Source: Exophiala sp. HKRS030 (Eukaryota > Ascomycota > Eurotiomycetes > Chaetothyriales > Herpotrichiellaceae). Taken from it: a DNA stretch of 64,000 nt. The stretch lies in the NCBI GenBank assembly GCA_023897205.1, contig JAHWDD010000007.1, positions 2,108,001 through 2,172,000 on the forward strand, in the 5' to 3' direction. Position 1 is the stretch's first letter; each line of letters starts with the position of its first letter. The position numbers and the translations under genes were made by a program. Below are positions 33,501 through 44,257 of this stretch, piece by piece. The notes below the pieces were generated by a model. It did no database searches and was not told the origin of the DNA. It saw only the letters and a program-made list of their open reading frames with translations.

Positions 33501-33699
33501 TGGAGGGCAATTGTAGTTTGCTGACGCCAGTGTTGCCGAAAGAGGAGCTTCCGAAGATCTGGGAGGGAGGAGGCGCGATAGGGGTCGTGCTGGCTAGCTG
33601 CGGAGTATTGGAAGCGAAGAGATTTGCGCGTGGTCGTTCGGGCTCTTTGCCAGGAGTGGAATTGATGCTGGACGAATAGTCCGCGGTGAAACGGTTCAT
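30523..33699 (-). CDS. nuclear pore complex protein, Nup85-like
   Basis: Probable scaffold nucleoporin of the Y-complex (Nup107-160/Nup84 complex) at the nuclear envelope. Single exon of 1058 aa from ATG 33699 (MNRFTADYSS); the frame stays open upstream but without a better start. The N-terminal 250 residues are Ser/Pro-rich and disordered with an acidic patch (SDEEAMEEEEPG). The rest is all-alpha solenoid, with family-like stretches LLEWLDEYHVSYESLY, FWDAVQSLVLRGRLGMVMQL and SCPVIQLEDWNVAGPEWDLF. No enzyme motif. The assignment rests on these helical motifs and length; another large alpha-solenoid nucleoporin is possible. It ends in a conserved-looking LRIGLAEELSLAEL helix. Confidence 0.7.
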   Translation of the reverse strand: MNRFTADYSSSINSTPGKEPERPRANLFASNTPQLASTTPIAPPPSQIFGSSSFGNTGVSKLQLPSKPSKSSPPLRSPQSRSYEEPRTKNGTPASKMARPYHTSFGLSQNSEYTDLDDADADFSDEEAMEEEEPGVAEEYGTSQFGFSRGFETMNEQSAASLMKFSTMSGNNRDSRMLSHQHRSRPLRASRISALPNKGNENIVVSLAQNMATRAQPATLAEPDEVILQTEQLLRQLDEQTQYLMDSNRALEAVSERVVELISVWHRFVEIDRPALDSSEIGPQPSAPAFTKANYLASLLLALRHPPPSPNGPSTPMPQLLLEWLDEYHVSYESLYNSVASAQPSCVSHDLFWDAVQSLVLRGRLGMVMQLFADADFRYAASATDEGTDEIGYKGAQLQAVQSAIYRARVLLNSCPVIQLEDWNVAGPEWDLFRSQVEAELENLTDQASAHEELDDDESFEAENFGLRKPGKTLLAKLGQKSKSTLPWTIYQNLKIIYNIMLGSAEEIVAQSQDWLEAATSLTVWWDGTANASVAQWSFDVSRANNLEAANLTETDLYLARLRDSFLSVTDPKDKNAFQINAMSPVEVGLAAVLQGNTQGALLVLRVLSQCIAASVAEIGSKAGWLETEGSASRPSGLNDEDLMVLSYGVEKPAVSKDDILRGYADQLFDKDILRLPDGTAVEGWEVAISVVNRLDDREAMRVAVGGYLDQLQVVSQDRAEKLTNLCSDLGLQEEARKVSDRFGDHLVNNTTDYGTALLCYSRSHASHKIRQLIDLLISYSLVQSRAYPPENEMDDGLQSLVGNPKSALSDIAEADPEAAEILQFYLVGYACLRRFYTLRDQDALQMKPSTLKPLARRRAAAKTLVAAIDSAADSIYGGLYDPERQSAIQVDGLLTLLGEATALLADSHPSGKSVLTPTQIYSILAAIEDLSTVSARVYDATEECLQAALRNFHGSQPPSPHAMLKKSMSSGTNSAFSFSMMGSEMLGKSDLTSTGTGGGKSAGSSGVLVPGPGQNHDTAPKGWDWRERFKDNKQVTGDEVVRTLRIGLAEELSLAEL

Positions 33700-34388
33700 G
33701 ATGATGGGGGGCGGATGAGCTATTCGCGGTCTTCGATCAAAAGCATTGCCTCGGTAGCACAAGAGAAAGGATCTTGTCAGTTTCGTTTGCGACTGAATAT
33801 GGCTAGATGGTGGGCAAAAGTGCCGTTGTCGCGCGTTGTCGTGTTGTTTCAGTACAAGAAATAATGGTCGATACGGAGTACACAAAAAACGAAACGCGGT
33901 TTCAAACAATGACGCCGCTTAGTCATGCAGCCAATGGACTCCAACACCATCAACCACCATCACCACCACTTGCCCTTTCCGAAGAGGCACCACAATCATT
34001 ATTGACGGTGTTGGTATCATACAGACTCTCTCGGTCTTCACCTCTGACGATTTCGGGCTTCATAGGGATTTATAAGAACTTGTATGCACCGTCTGAGATC
34101 CTAGATCCCTGTTTATCGACTGGCTTGGCCGAGATTCCCATCAATCCGCTCACTTCCCGCCTTTGGCATCTCCATTTCCAGCAATTGACCGAGACCATCG
34201 ATTTCTGGACCGAGGCTTTGATAAATCATCACTTTTCCCTTGGTAAAAGCTGGAAAGAGATAAAAAGAATAATAACTCTCTCACATTTCGAATCGAGACA
34301 GCTGAGCCTAGAGTCTGCATTCTATCCTCTCCAAGACAATCACTCAGCGTCATCATCCTTGTTCGTTTGAACCACACTACGATACACA
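33700..34388. promoter_or_regulatory. divergent intergenic region
   Basis: 689 bp between the Nup85-like gene and the alcohol dehydrogenase gene. It must contain both promoters. One TACGGAGTA motif lies at 33872-33880. A plus-strand frame (33807-34370) has no protein features and is not called. Confidence 0.5.
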
Positions 34389-35480
34389 ATGTCAACCGAC
34401 TACAAGTTCCAAGGCTGGGTCGGCCTCGACAAAGACTCTGCAAACGGCCACATGGTCTGGCGAGACTTCACCCCCAAGCCCTTCGAGGAAACCGATGTTG
34501 ACATCAAGATTACTCATTGTGGTATCTGTGGCTCTGACCTGCACACCCTCAGGAGCGGATGGGCTCCGGCCATGTACCCTGTCGTCGTTGGCCACGAGAT
34601 CGTTGGAACCGCGGTCCGCGTAGGGTCCAAGGCCGAAGGAGGGATCAAAGTTGGCGATCGAGTTGGCGTCGGAGCTCAGAGCTCGTCGTGTCTGAGGCCC
34701 GACTGTGATGAATGCTCCCACGGGTCCGAGAACTACTGCCAGAACGGTCAAACGGGCACGTACAACAGCAAGTATCGCGACGGCAACAAGTCCTACGGAG
34801 GCTATGCCAACTATTGGAGAGGCCCGTCCCATTTCGTCTTTCGAATCCCCGATGCTCTACCGAGTGATGTTGCGGCGCCCATGCTGTGCGGAGGTGTTAC
34901 GGCTTTCTCACCACTCCTCCATCACAAGGCTGGCCCCGGCAAAACGGTCGGCATCATCGGCGTCGGTGGACTCGGTCACTTTGGCATAATGGGAGCCAAA
35001 GTTCTGGGCGCCGACAAGGTCGTGGCCATATCGAGAACGTCGACAAAGAAAGCGGATGCTCTGAAAATGGGCGCTGACGACTTCATTGCCACCGACGAGG
35101 ATAAAGGGTGGAATCGCAAGCACAGGAAAAGCCTCGACATCATCGTGAGCACCGTCTCCAGTCCTAAGATGCCTCTACAACAGTACCTCCAACTCCTGCG
35201 GGTCGACGGTGTGTTTGTGCAGATAGGTGCTCCCGAGGACGCTCTGCCCCCGGTCAATGGCTTTCAGCTGCTAGGAAAACGATGCAGCATTACAGGAAGC
35301 AGCATTGGAAGTCCTAAAGAGATTAGGTACATGTTGGATCTGTTTGCAGAGAAAGGGGTGCGGACCTGGAATAACAATGTCCCGATGAAAGACGCGAATC
35401 GAGCAATTGTGGATATGGAGGCGGGCAAAGCGAGGTACAGATACGTGCTCGTGAATGAGCAACATGCCTCTCGCCTATAG
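34389..35480 (+). CDS. NADP-dependent zinc alcohol dehydrogenase (cinnamyl/ADH6 type)
   Basis: Cytosolic medium-chain dehydrogenase reducing aldehydes to alcohols with NADPH. Single exon, 363 aa. Catalytic zinc ligands are Cys47 (CGICGSD), His69 and Glu70 (VVGHEIVG). The structural zinc Cys are 101, 106, 109 and 117; the first spacing is four residues instead of two. The nucleotide-binding loop is GVGGLGHFGIM (about 185-195), followed by Ser/Thr residues (SRTSTKK) that favour NADP. The family is common in fungi as ADH6/ADH7 homologues. The exact aldehyde is unknown. Confidence 0.92.
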   Translation: MSTDYKFQGWVGLDKDSANGHMVWRDFTPKPFEETDVDIKITHCGICGSDLHTLRSGWAPAMYPVVVGHEIVGTAVRVGSKAEGGIKVGDRVGVGAQSSSCLRPDCDECSHGSENYCQNGQTGTYNSKYRDGNKSYGGYANYWRGPSHFVFRIPDALPSDVAAPMLCGGVTAFSPLLHHKAGPGKTVGIIGVGGLGHFGIMGAKVLGADKVVAISRTSTKKADALKMGADDFIATDEDKGWNRKHRKSLDIIVSTVSSPKMPLQQYLQLLRVDGVFVQIGAPEDALPPVNGFQLLGKRCSITGSSIGSPKEIRYMLDLFAEKGVRTWNNNVPMKDANRAIVDMEAGKARYRYVLVNEQHASRL

Positions 35481-35591
35481 GTGCAATGTGAATACACCTT
35501 TTTAGTAACCAACCCAATATCCAACACCATCATCCAGTTCGTCCAGTAAATTAGTAAAACCATGCACAACACGGAGTTTGGGCTGAGTAGT

Positions 35592-37358
35592 CTATGCGAT
35601 GCCCATTAACTCAGCAAGCTCGTCAGGACTGAGTGTGCTCCTTCTTCTCGTGGCTCTTCCCGTAGTTCTAGGCTGACCGTTCTTTCTTTTGTTTGTTGTA
35701 GCAACAGGACGCTTCTGTACCTCGACTGCTTCCGCCTCAACCATTGCCAGCTTCGTAGGCACAGTCATCTTTTCGCCCTCATGTTTAATCTGTTTGATAT
35801 TGAATCAGATCTGGGTCTCGCCATATACGCAACATGTCGTGCTCACCTCATTTCCCGTCGACATTTCATTCTCGTCACAAAACCGGCCATCCGAATCGCC
35901 AATGTCTGAGTTACTGCTCTGTTTCGAGAAATTTTTGGGCTTCACCGCTCGTGTCGGCGAAGGATAGATATTCTGGTCGATTGCCCGGAGCGGACGGACT
36001 GGTTTTCCTATGTTCAGGGCAGCCTTCCGAGCAATCGATGCTCTTCGTTTTCGGGCAGAACCAGGCGGTCTTTCAACAATTTCTTCTGCGTGATTGGCAT
36101 CCTCCCTTTGCATAAATACCGGACACTCGCGATCGATGCCCTCGTTCGTGTTCGCCGACTCGATGTCCTCTATATTAGTGTTTTCGTAAAGGATCGAAGA
36201 CAGTTCTTCTTCGGCTCCAAAGATTGGTTGACCATCAGGGAATACTGCCATGCTTTTACCATATTCCAAACCCGAAAGATCTTGACCCGGCAGGCTTTCG
36301 CCGTTCTCCCCCATTTTGCGGCGCCAATTGTCCATCATAGTCACTGCCTCCTTCCATCTGTTGGCCATCTTCTCCCAGCCAATCCTCAGCTTGATGATTT
36401 CATCGTCACGCAGCTGCACCTCCTCGATGGGGACAAAAGATGGGTCCTTCAATATCGTCCGGCAGTGGTCGAGGGTGGCGGCCATCCGGGTCGCCAAGGC
36501 GTCGCAAGAAGTCAGGTTATGACGTTGTCGGGTGGCTATTGTTCGTCTCGACTTGCGGTCCTGTCCTGGTATGCCAATTCCATTATCATCATCAGAGTCC
36601 TCGTCAACCATTCCATTCGCGCAGGTGTTCTCCATGTCGGTCAGATCTCGTAGTACGTCCATAGTCTCTGTGATTATTCGCCTCAGAGATACGTTCTCCG
36701 TACTCGTCTCATTTACTATGGCTGCCAGGAAATCATTTGTTTCTTTCTCCAGGCCGCATTCGGCCCCCTTGACCTCTCGTCCATTGCGCTTCTCTTTGCC
36801 TTTGTGTTCCGGTTCGAAGTTGATGACATTGATCTTCATTCCCGATGCGTCTTTCCGTCCTCGCTGTATCGATGCCAGGTGCGCCTTCAACTTGTCGAGC
36901 TCGACGTCCCTTTTCCGGACATCGCTCAAACATTTTGCGCGCACCTGGTCCATGGTGGATTTCATCTTGAGCATTTGATCCTTCAATTCTTTCGCCTGAG
37001 CGTCCGCTCTGCGGGCTGCAGCCTTGAGTGTTCTTTCCTGCGCCTCCGCAGTTGAAGCCTCCCGCACGAGTTCGGCATTCTTGTCTTGTAGGCGCTGGAG
37101 ATCCAAGAGCCGTTGAGCTTCGTCCACCCGGGCTTTGCGGATGTTCATGGCCAAATTTTCCCTCTGCTCTGCATCTTGATCTCGTCGTAGGACCAGGTCG
37201 TGGACGAGATTGATCACTCGGGACATGGTCGCATCCGTGCTTTGTCCATGACGGTCGGGCTGCGCGAAATCGATCGCCTTGCCGCTGGGAAGGAGGCCGC
37301 GAGCAAGGAGGAGGTTGTTGAGATACTGTGATGCTCGATCCAGGCTGTGCGAGTCCAT
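35592..37358 (-). CDS. ADIP/SSX2IP-family coiled-coil protein (Msd1-like)
   Basis: Probable microtubule-anchoring factor at the spindle pole body, by analogy with fission yeast Msd1 and animal SSX2IP. Two exons, 37358-35847 and 35789-35592 with a 57-nt intron, give 569 aa. Without splicing the frame would stop at 35805 and lose the 65-residue basic tail (RATRRRSTLSPDELAELMG). The N-terminus, ASQYLNNLLLARGLLPSG then INLVHDLVLRRDQDAEQRE, is the family signature. A long coiled coil covers about 60-170, and a second helical segment lies at about 300-350. The C-terminal third is disordered and rich in basic patches. No signal peptide. Function is inferred from family only. Confidence 0.8.
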
Positions 37359-37872
37359 GATTGCGCCGTGGTCAGTGTCGAGAGCGCCGTGGTTCGACTC
37401 GAGGTATGCCGCATCAGCTGCACAACATGATTACCCGATACGGGAGAGCGTAAACATGCCAAGCCTGGAGGTGATGCCGCCCTTAGGCACTTAGTCACCC
37501 CCAACTTCAGTCGTGGGGGCCGGATATTTAGGTACCTAGTTTACTGGAGATTATGAAGTCTTGTTAATACATGATCATTCGGCCTGTGGAATATGCAGAC
37601 CTGACAGCTATGCGAGGACATTCTCATTGTTGAGACAGAAGAACCTCATTTGGAGATTTCCGACAAAGTACTACCAGAAAGCTAGCATACCCCAACGATA
37701 CAAGCAAAGGTTGGCTTTTCACAAGTAACACCCTTGGTGCGGCAGCGTACTTTGGGTGTGATTGACCAATCCAAAAAGGTCGACAAGCAGATCTGTTGGT
37801 GCTCAGAGTGAATCTGGGTGTATCATCTGCCTTTCCCAGCTCTTGAATGGTCCGGATTCACGGCAGATATTT
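37359..37872. other. intergenic region
   Basis: 5' flank of the Msd1-like gene and 3' flank of the sugar transporter gene. No gene seen. Confidence 0.5.
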
Positions 37873-39618
37873 CTATACTCCAGCATTTGTCTCCGACCTC
37901 GTTTCAACTTGCTCTGTTGAAAGTTCGAACTTTTCCCCAACATCTCCTGTATTGCCACGGAGATTCAAGTCTTGTCCCTCCTTAATCATCCTCCTCAGCT
38001 CCGAAGCCCTTTTGACAGGGTTGGTCGTAGGGTCCATGAAGGCGAGGTCCACCAACTCAAGCGTCAAGCCAGAGGTTTCGGGGAAGAAAAAGTAGACCAA
38101 CGGGACGAATGCCAAGTTGAAACAAGAAAAGATCAAGTAGGTCTTCCAACCGATATTGGAAATGGCGGTCGGGACAATCTCAACCACCACGAAGCTCCAG
38201 ATCCAGAGCATGCTGTTGGCCAAACCCAATCCTCGGCCACGGAAGTCTAACGGAAGAATCTCCGGTCCGTAGCACCAGACACCTCCCATGAAGCCCCAGG
38301 TGTAGAACGCCTGGTAGGCAAAGAGCATGACGGCAGCCACTATGCCGGATGCGTGTGTATCGATGGCAATCATGGCCGCCAAGATCGCCATGACAATTGC
38401 CATGGCGGTGCCAGTGATCATGAACATTCGGCGCCGGCCGGCGCGCTCGATGAACCACCAGGTCCCTGCCGAAGCAATCAGGAACCATATCTGGAGAAAG
38501 CCCGACATGAGCAGGGACATGTGGCGGCTGAACCCCACGGATTCTTCGAAGCTGTCGACAAGATTGTTATTGGGGTGCACTGTGTAGAAAAGGTATGGCG
38601 TCTTACATGTAAGTGGTATAATAGCTGACAGGAGTACTGCCACTCCATGGCTGCATAAAGTTCACCAAACATGCCAGGATAACCCGACGCCTTGAACCGA
38701 CCAGGTCTTCGTGGCGGAGAAGTGCCATCCACCCCCTCCTCCTCTGGCTGTGTTCGACTGCGACGGCTTCTCGGATTTCCGCCATCTCGGAGGCCACCAC
38801 ACTCTCGACTTCGGGGTTGGCCGATCGCAACGCACGGAGGACCTCTTTCGCTTCATCGTAGCGCTCGTTCATGATGAGCCATCTGGGTGACTCGGGCATG
38901 AAACACAACATGACGCTCATGAGAATGGCGAAAAGAGCCTGAAAGCCCATCGGAAAGCGCCACACGATAGTGCCAGTGTACGAATTCATTCCATAGTCCA
39001 TCCAGTATGCAATCACCTACAGCATGTCAGCTGGTCATTCGACCCACGCTAGCATGTAAGCGATGATTTCTTACCTGGCCCACAAGGAGAAAGCTGAGGG
39101 AGCCGGCAATCAACGCTCCTCTTTGAGCCTTGGGAGAAGTCTCGCTTTGCCAGATGACAACGTTGGAGGCGATGATGCCCAGACCAAACCCGGCAACAAT
39201 TCGTCCCACAATGAGTTGTGCTGTTGAAAAGCTGCTGGCTTGAATGATGGCGCCCAAAACAATAGCCACACTGCCTATGTGAGTCATCCGGAGACGCCCT
39301 AGACGGTCATTGTTCAAAGAGGTCATCAATGAACCAAAGAAAGCGCCGACGAGGAATAACGAGGTGACGGTGCCTTGCATGGATGAGGTCAGGTTGAATA
39401 CGTCTTGGAACGACGGGGCAGTCAAAAGTCCGCCGATGACTCCATCATCATATCCTAGAAGAGCAATGGTTAGTCGGCACAAGTAGGAGCTGCGTATGGC
39501 ATGGCATATGCAGACGACTGTGTAATAGCTTACCGAACAGGACGAACCCCATCCCGGCAGAACAGGTGTTGGCTACCAGGAGGCTTCGGCCTCGCAGGCC
39601 AAGAAAAGGTTGTACCAT
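37873..39618 (-). CDS. MFS sugar transporter
   Basis: Plasma-membrane hexose-type transporter of the major facilitator superfamily (sugar porter family). Four exons, 39618-39534, 39454-39075, 39016-38607 and 38551-37873, give about 517 aa with 12 predicted membrane spans. Family marks: FGYDDGVIGG in TM1 (completed by splicing), DRLGR in the first loop, FMPESPRWL after TM6, YYTTYIFEESVGFSR in TM7 (restored by splicing out 38606-38552), ERAGRRRMF and FFPETSGLTLELVD near the end. The YDDGVIGG variant with two Asp differs from the usual YDQGV/FDTGV. The substrate (hexose, pentose, quinate or other) is not determined. Confidence 0.9.
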
Positions 39619-40925
39619 GTTTGAGAGTATTCGAAAAATGCTTCTTTTCAATTTGGAAGGACTCCATTCTGGATACGAACCTCTATTTATGTGGAAAATC
39701 CCCTGGTCCGTTCGAGAGTCCCCAGAAGACGGCCTACGTGGGGTGTTAAGCATGGGGAACACAGTGCCTCAGGCAATACAAGAATTCAGGAGAAAGGCTC
39801 CCATATCTTGATCACCCGGCACATCGGCAATTTAGGTTTGCGACCACATAGACCGCCTGATTGGACAAGCAGTGACGACCTCCTCGACGGGACAGGTGCT
39901 TAGCTCGACTTTTGGCTTCAGTGGAGCTAGGATATTCGAGCCGTCGTCCTGAAAACTGGGGTTTCGCGGGGGTCACTACAATTCTCGACTACGTACTCCG
40001 TAGTCCTAGGTCGCGTGGGGGTTTCACTGGGAAGACGTCTGTGGGAAGGATACAAATAGAGGATAAGTTGAGTCGCCAGTCAAAGGTGTGATGATCATCA
40101 CTACGTTTGAGAGTCACTTCGTCTTACCTTAGGTACGCGTCAAAGTCTGGGGCCCAGCAACTCCGATAGAAAACAGTGAGATTCTCGTGGGGTCCATTTC
40201 TCAGCCAAATGGCTGGACGGCTGTCGCATACTACCCCTACTGGCAAAGGCATTGGGAAGAAGCACCAAGCATCGACATCCAATTGGAAACGCAGCTTTGT
40301 GTCCTCCGGTCGTTTCTCGAAGATCGGCATCGCCCGATGTAGGCCAGGGAAGAGCTACTGCTCGTTGAATACCACGTCGAAAAGCTTCATCGCCAGCTCT
40401 ACTCAGGTGACATGCGAAAAAATTTCGTCTGAGCACTCTGTCAACTAGGCAAACGGGCCTGTGAGCAAATCCATCCTGCCAATCATCCGCACGAACCCAG
40501 TGCCAGGTAGACACATAACACAAGATCGTTTTCCCCAAGCAAGTCCTTTCCCAAGTAGAAGGCAAGATTCGCTTTGGACAGGGGGTTTCCAATACCCACT
40601 TTTCAGCGAGCGTGGCCAAAACTCATAAGTGTATTCTAGATGAAGTGAATGATAGTCTGAGCAGCATGCAAACGAAGTCTCTCTAACTTCCTCGCCTGGC
40701 ATGGAATAACTTCGCTGGAGAGCAGGCATCTTTTAAAGCGGCGATGTTTGGGTGACCGCAAGAGCTTAGTGAACCACGGCTGGGGCCGCCAGGACGCGGC
40801 TCTCATTATTAGTGGCAAGTCAAGATCACTTCACGCGTTCATCAAGGGGCTCTACACATACCACCCCAGCTTCATCAATGAATACTATGAAATGAATAGG
40901 TGACTTGGCTCCATCATCCTACTCT
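39619..40925. other. intergenic region
   Basis: 1.3 kb between the divergent transporter and TPR/F-box genes. No supported gene; minus-strand frames at 40140-40729 lack recognisable features. One TACTCCGTA motif lies at 39994-40002. Confidence 0.45.
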
Positions 40926-42731
40926 ATGCACCTCTTTTCGGTCGATGTCGCCGGTGACATGATGTCAGCGTCGACAGCAATAACCCAACTTCTCCAAGAT
41001 TGTCGGAAAGCTGCAAGGGAAGGGCAATGGAATAATGCCTTGAATCTCATGGATCAAGCCTTGCTAGCATGTGGTTCCACTGACACCAGAACCCGAATTA
41101 CGATTCTCGACACTCGTGTAGCGGTGCATCTACGCACGAAAAAGCCTGGTCTAGCTTTACATGACGCCAAAGCAATGATCCGCGCCGACAAAAGTGATGG
41201 ACGTGGTTATGTCCGCTGTGGCCAAGCCGAAATGGAACAAGGCAACGCATCTGCTGCCCTCGAGTGGTACGAGCATGGCATTAAACGCGTGTCGCCGTCG
41301 AGCCAGTACTTTGCAACCATTTCTGCGGCGGCAGGCAGCACTCGAGAACAGATCCGCCTCGACACCGTCAATTCCAGACCAGTCGACCCAATGCAAACTC
41401 TGCCAATCGAACTTGTCCAGAAATTCCTGTCACTTCTACCCTACAGGCAGCATATAAAAATGCTGCGGGTATGCAAGGCCTGGAACAGACTTCTACGAAG
41501 CATGTCACCACTGACTGACACATTGGCATTCCCAAGCCCTACCAAGGACATCAACACGAAGATGCTCCACGCGGCTCTGAGACGGCTCACACGCCCTACC
41601 GCTGTCCGCGTCGACCATTTGCAGCAAGCAGCATCTGACCTCCTGGCCGATCGTATGCGGTACTGGCAAAATTGGCAGAACCTTGCAGTTCTCGAGGTAG
41701 AGGACAAGCGGTTCGCGGCCTGGAACCTGCCTCTTCCCAAGTTCGACCTAAGGACCATCAAACTCCATCCCGAATCAATCCCTTTTGCAGTAGTCCAACA
41801 GATCCTTCAAGATTGTCCCAAGCTGGAAACAGCCATATTCTCGCAGGTGTTGTTTCCATCTCGGCCTCAAGCTGATGGGTTGACGGCCTCTCCCTTTCCT
41901 CATATCCCCGTGCTTCACGGGGATAATCTGCGACAGCTTCACATAAGCGCAAGACCACTATCTGAGCCCATGCCTCTCAATATCGTAAGTCTGGTGTAGC
42001 AGAACTTTTATCTGGCCTCTTGACCTTGTGTGTTGACCACGTACATACAGACAAACTTGTTCGATCGCATGTTACGGCTCGAAAGCCTGGGCCTTGCCAA
42101 AATTTGGTCCGGGTTCTCATTTGATCTTCGGCACTTGAAACGCCTCCAGCATCTATCACTGAGAGACTTTCGTACCCCGGAGATCAGCCTTCCTGCTTCG
42201 CTTAAGTCTCTCGAGATCTTCCTCTCGTCCATAGTGGCACTAGTTGAGCCCACAGACTCATTTCCTCGGCTTCAATCAATTCAGCTAGAAACCTTCAAGG
42301 CAGTTGGATGCGAGAGTCTGCCGGATTTTTTGTTCATTTCGATCGCCACGGAGAACATCGCCAAGTTTACCTGGATGGGCACGACAAGGGCACAATATGA
42401 GAACATGCTGTGTCATCTCATAGAGATAGGTAGGTTCAAGGGTGTGCGGGACCTGCATTTGCAGACAGGCGCCCTCTCGGACAGCCTCGGTCCGGGTTTT
42501 GCAACCGGCCTGCCTAGTCTGGAAACACTGGTCATCGAAGAATCCCAGATCACGGGGGCTTTCATTTCAGATTTGATCGAAGCCAACAACAAACTTCACA
42601 AGGTGACCCTGGTCCAGTGCCCCAAGGTCTCCAGCGACATTGTAGCGTGGTCAAAAGCAAGAGGTGTGCATGTCAAACGACTGAACAGCACGAAGGAATT
42701 GACCGGGAAGCGGGTGATTGAAGAGATATAA
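40926..42731 (+). CDS. TPR and F-box protein, Pof3/Dia2-like
   Basis: Probable substrate receptor of an SCF ubiquitin ligase. Two exons, 40926-41984 and 42051-42731, give 579 aa; a second in-frame ATG at 40959 could be the real start. TPR-like helical repeats occupy about 20-130 (ALHDAKAMIRADKSDGRGYV, ALEWYEHGIK). An F-box follows at about 158-200 (LPIELVQKFLSLLPYRQHI, CKAWNRLL). The second half is a leucine-rich-repeat region (LESLGLAKI, LKRLQHLSLRDF, LPSLETLVIEESQIT). This TPR/F-box/LRR order is that of fission yeast Pof3 and budding yeast Dia2, which act in replication and genome stability; transfer of that role is inference. Confidence 0.82.
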
Positions 42732-43393
42732 ACGAGAACGCTAAATAGAGGCTGTGCTTGGTCAAGATAGCACGCCATATACGTAGGTATCATGAAAAGG
42801 GAAAAAAAAGCGGGTGGTTCATTATCCAGTCCCGAGTCCCCATGGTGTCCTTCTTGCACCTGTGTCCCCGGCGTCCCAAATTCCCCGGTTGAACGTTCTT
42901 CGATCCGAGTCCGTCTCTATCCATCATAAACAAATCGCTTTTGCCTTGCGCCCAAATATCCCGATACGCCTCTTCCCTAGAATTCCGAACAAACATCGAT
43001 GTGTGTGTGTGTGTGTGTGTGTGTGTGTTGTTCCATTTGATCAAATCTCCCCAACATTCTGCGTGTCAATGTGGTCGTGGGTAGATACCGAGCTCTCTCG
43101 ATGCGTTCGTGCACATCACAGAAGTAGACTTTGCCGAATTTCTTCGCACCAAAGAGGCACACACACGCGTTCACCTCATAAAGCGTGCGACTCACTCGCC
43201 AGCGTTTCGGATCTAGATGATTACGAGAGAGCCTGCTCTCGTCGTCCTCCATCGTCTCTCTCTCTCTCCCTCTCTTGCGGCTCCGCTCCTGAGTCCCACG
43301 TCGACAGGCAATTTGACAGCTCCCAGTGAGAACCATACCTTAGTCAGAGGCAGACTTTTCCAAACTCGAAAAGAAGCTCGCTCCGGGATTGGA
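42732..43393. other. intergenic region with (GT)n
   Basis: Convergent 3' flanks of the Pof3-like and Ree1-like genes. Contains a (GT)n tract at 43001-43029 and CT-rich runs near 43250-43275. No gene. Confidence 0.5.
43001..43029. repeat. (GT)n microsatellite
   Basis: About 14 uninterrupted GT units. Confidence 0.97.
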
Positions 43394-44257
43394 TCATAAG
43401 ATGTCGAGGTCCTCGAATTCGGCGATGAGCTCGTCCACCTCGTCCCAAGCGTTGCTGGGCTCGTAGTCCATGGGCCGGCTCGCGTAGCAGCCGACCCAGA
43501 TGTTGCCCTTTTGTTCGACCCCCGCGAAGAAGCCGGCGACCTCCCGCATCTGCTTCCACCGTGACCCCAGGTCTTCCGGGCTCGGGTGTTCCGTCGCGTA
43601 CGCGGAGCTCGCGTAGTAGTTCGTCTCGGGTTCCGAGTAGTTTGGGATCTCGTACGAGATCCAGAGGGACTGGTCGACCCGTTCGAACCTGATGCGCAAC
43701 GACTGGGACGACACGGACGTCAAGGAGAATGGGTCGAAGGTCGAAAACGGCGAGGGCATTCGAGCCGAGGACGACCAGTCGGCCCCGCAGGTCGAGACGG
43801 CGACCGACGACGCCGCGTGCAGTTCCCCCCTGGCGAACTCCAGGCCGGCCTTGGCCCACCTTCGGGTCACGATCGACTCCAGGGTGAAGCCCGAGGGGTA
43901 CCGGGAACCGCTCCTTCGACCCGAAGGTGTCGTCGTCGTCGTCGTCGTCGTCGCCTGTGACACCATCGACCCGTCCACCCCCGGAGGGGGCCCGCCCGCG
44001 AAGATGACCAGTCCGGCCTGGTCGTGGTCCATGGCGAATTCCGCCGACACCGTCACCTCGGCCAGGAGGAAGGACTGCTGCAGCCGCTTCAGGACCATCG
44101 GCGCCGTCACGTCGTCGGACGACGCGCCGGGCTCCCTCTGCAGGTTGCTGTTGGGAGGGGCGTGCAGCGTGAAGTACTCGTTCACGTCCTCCGACTGTTC
44201 AAAGTTGGACCCGACGTTGAGGGCCTTGAAGCCCGAAAAGCCGAGCTCCATTTGCAT
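43394..44257 (-). CDS. DUF1349 / Ree1-like concanavalin-A-fold protein
   Basis: Cytosolic protein of the DUF1349 family (yeast Ree1, regulation of enolase), with a predicted beta-sandwich. Single exon, 287 aa; the second ATG is two codons later. Family stretches: DHDQAGLVIFAGG, RRWAKAGLEFARGELHAAS, LRIRFERVDQSLWISYEI and REVAGFFAGVEQKGNIWVG. A run of eight Thr (about 103-110) is encoded by an ACG trinucleotide microsatellite at 43929-43953, so length polymorphism between strains is likely. Biochemical role unknown. Confidence 0.8.
   Translation of the reverse strand: MQMELGFSGFKALNVGSNFEQSEDVNEYFTLHAPPNSNLQREPGASSDDVTAPMVLKRLQQSFLLAEVTVSAEFAMDHDQAGLVIFAGGPPPGVDGSMVSQATTTTTTTTPSGRRSGSRYPSGFTLESIVTRRWAKAGLEFARGELHAASSVAVSTCGADWSSSARMPSPFSTFDPFSLTSVSSQSLRIRFERVDQSLWISYEIPNYSEPETNYYASSAYATEHPSPEDLGSRWKQMREVAGFFAGVEQKGNIWVGCYASRPMDYEPSNAWDEVDELIAEFEDLDIL

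Noticed and set aside
33807..34370. 187-aa plus-strand frame between the Nup85-like and dehydrogenase genes
   Set aside because: Low-complexity His/Pro/Ser content, no domain, and it lies across two divergent promoters.
36090..36653. 187-aa plus-strand frame inside the Msd1-like gene
   Set aside because: Antisense shadow of a well-supported coiled-coil coding region.
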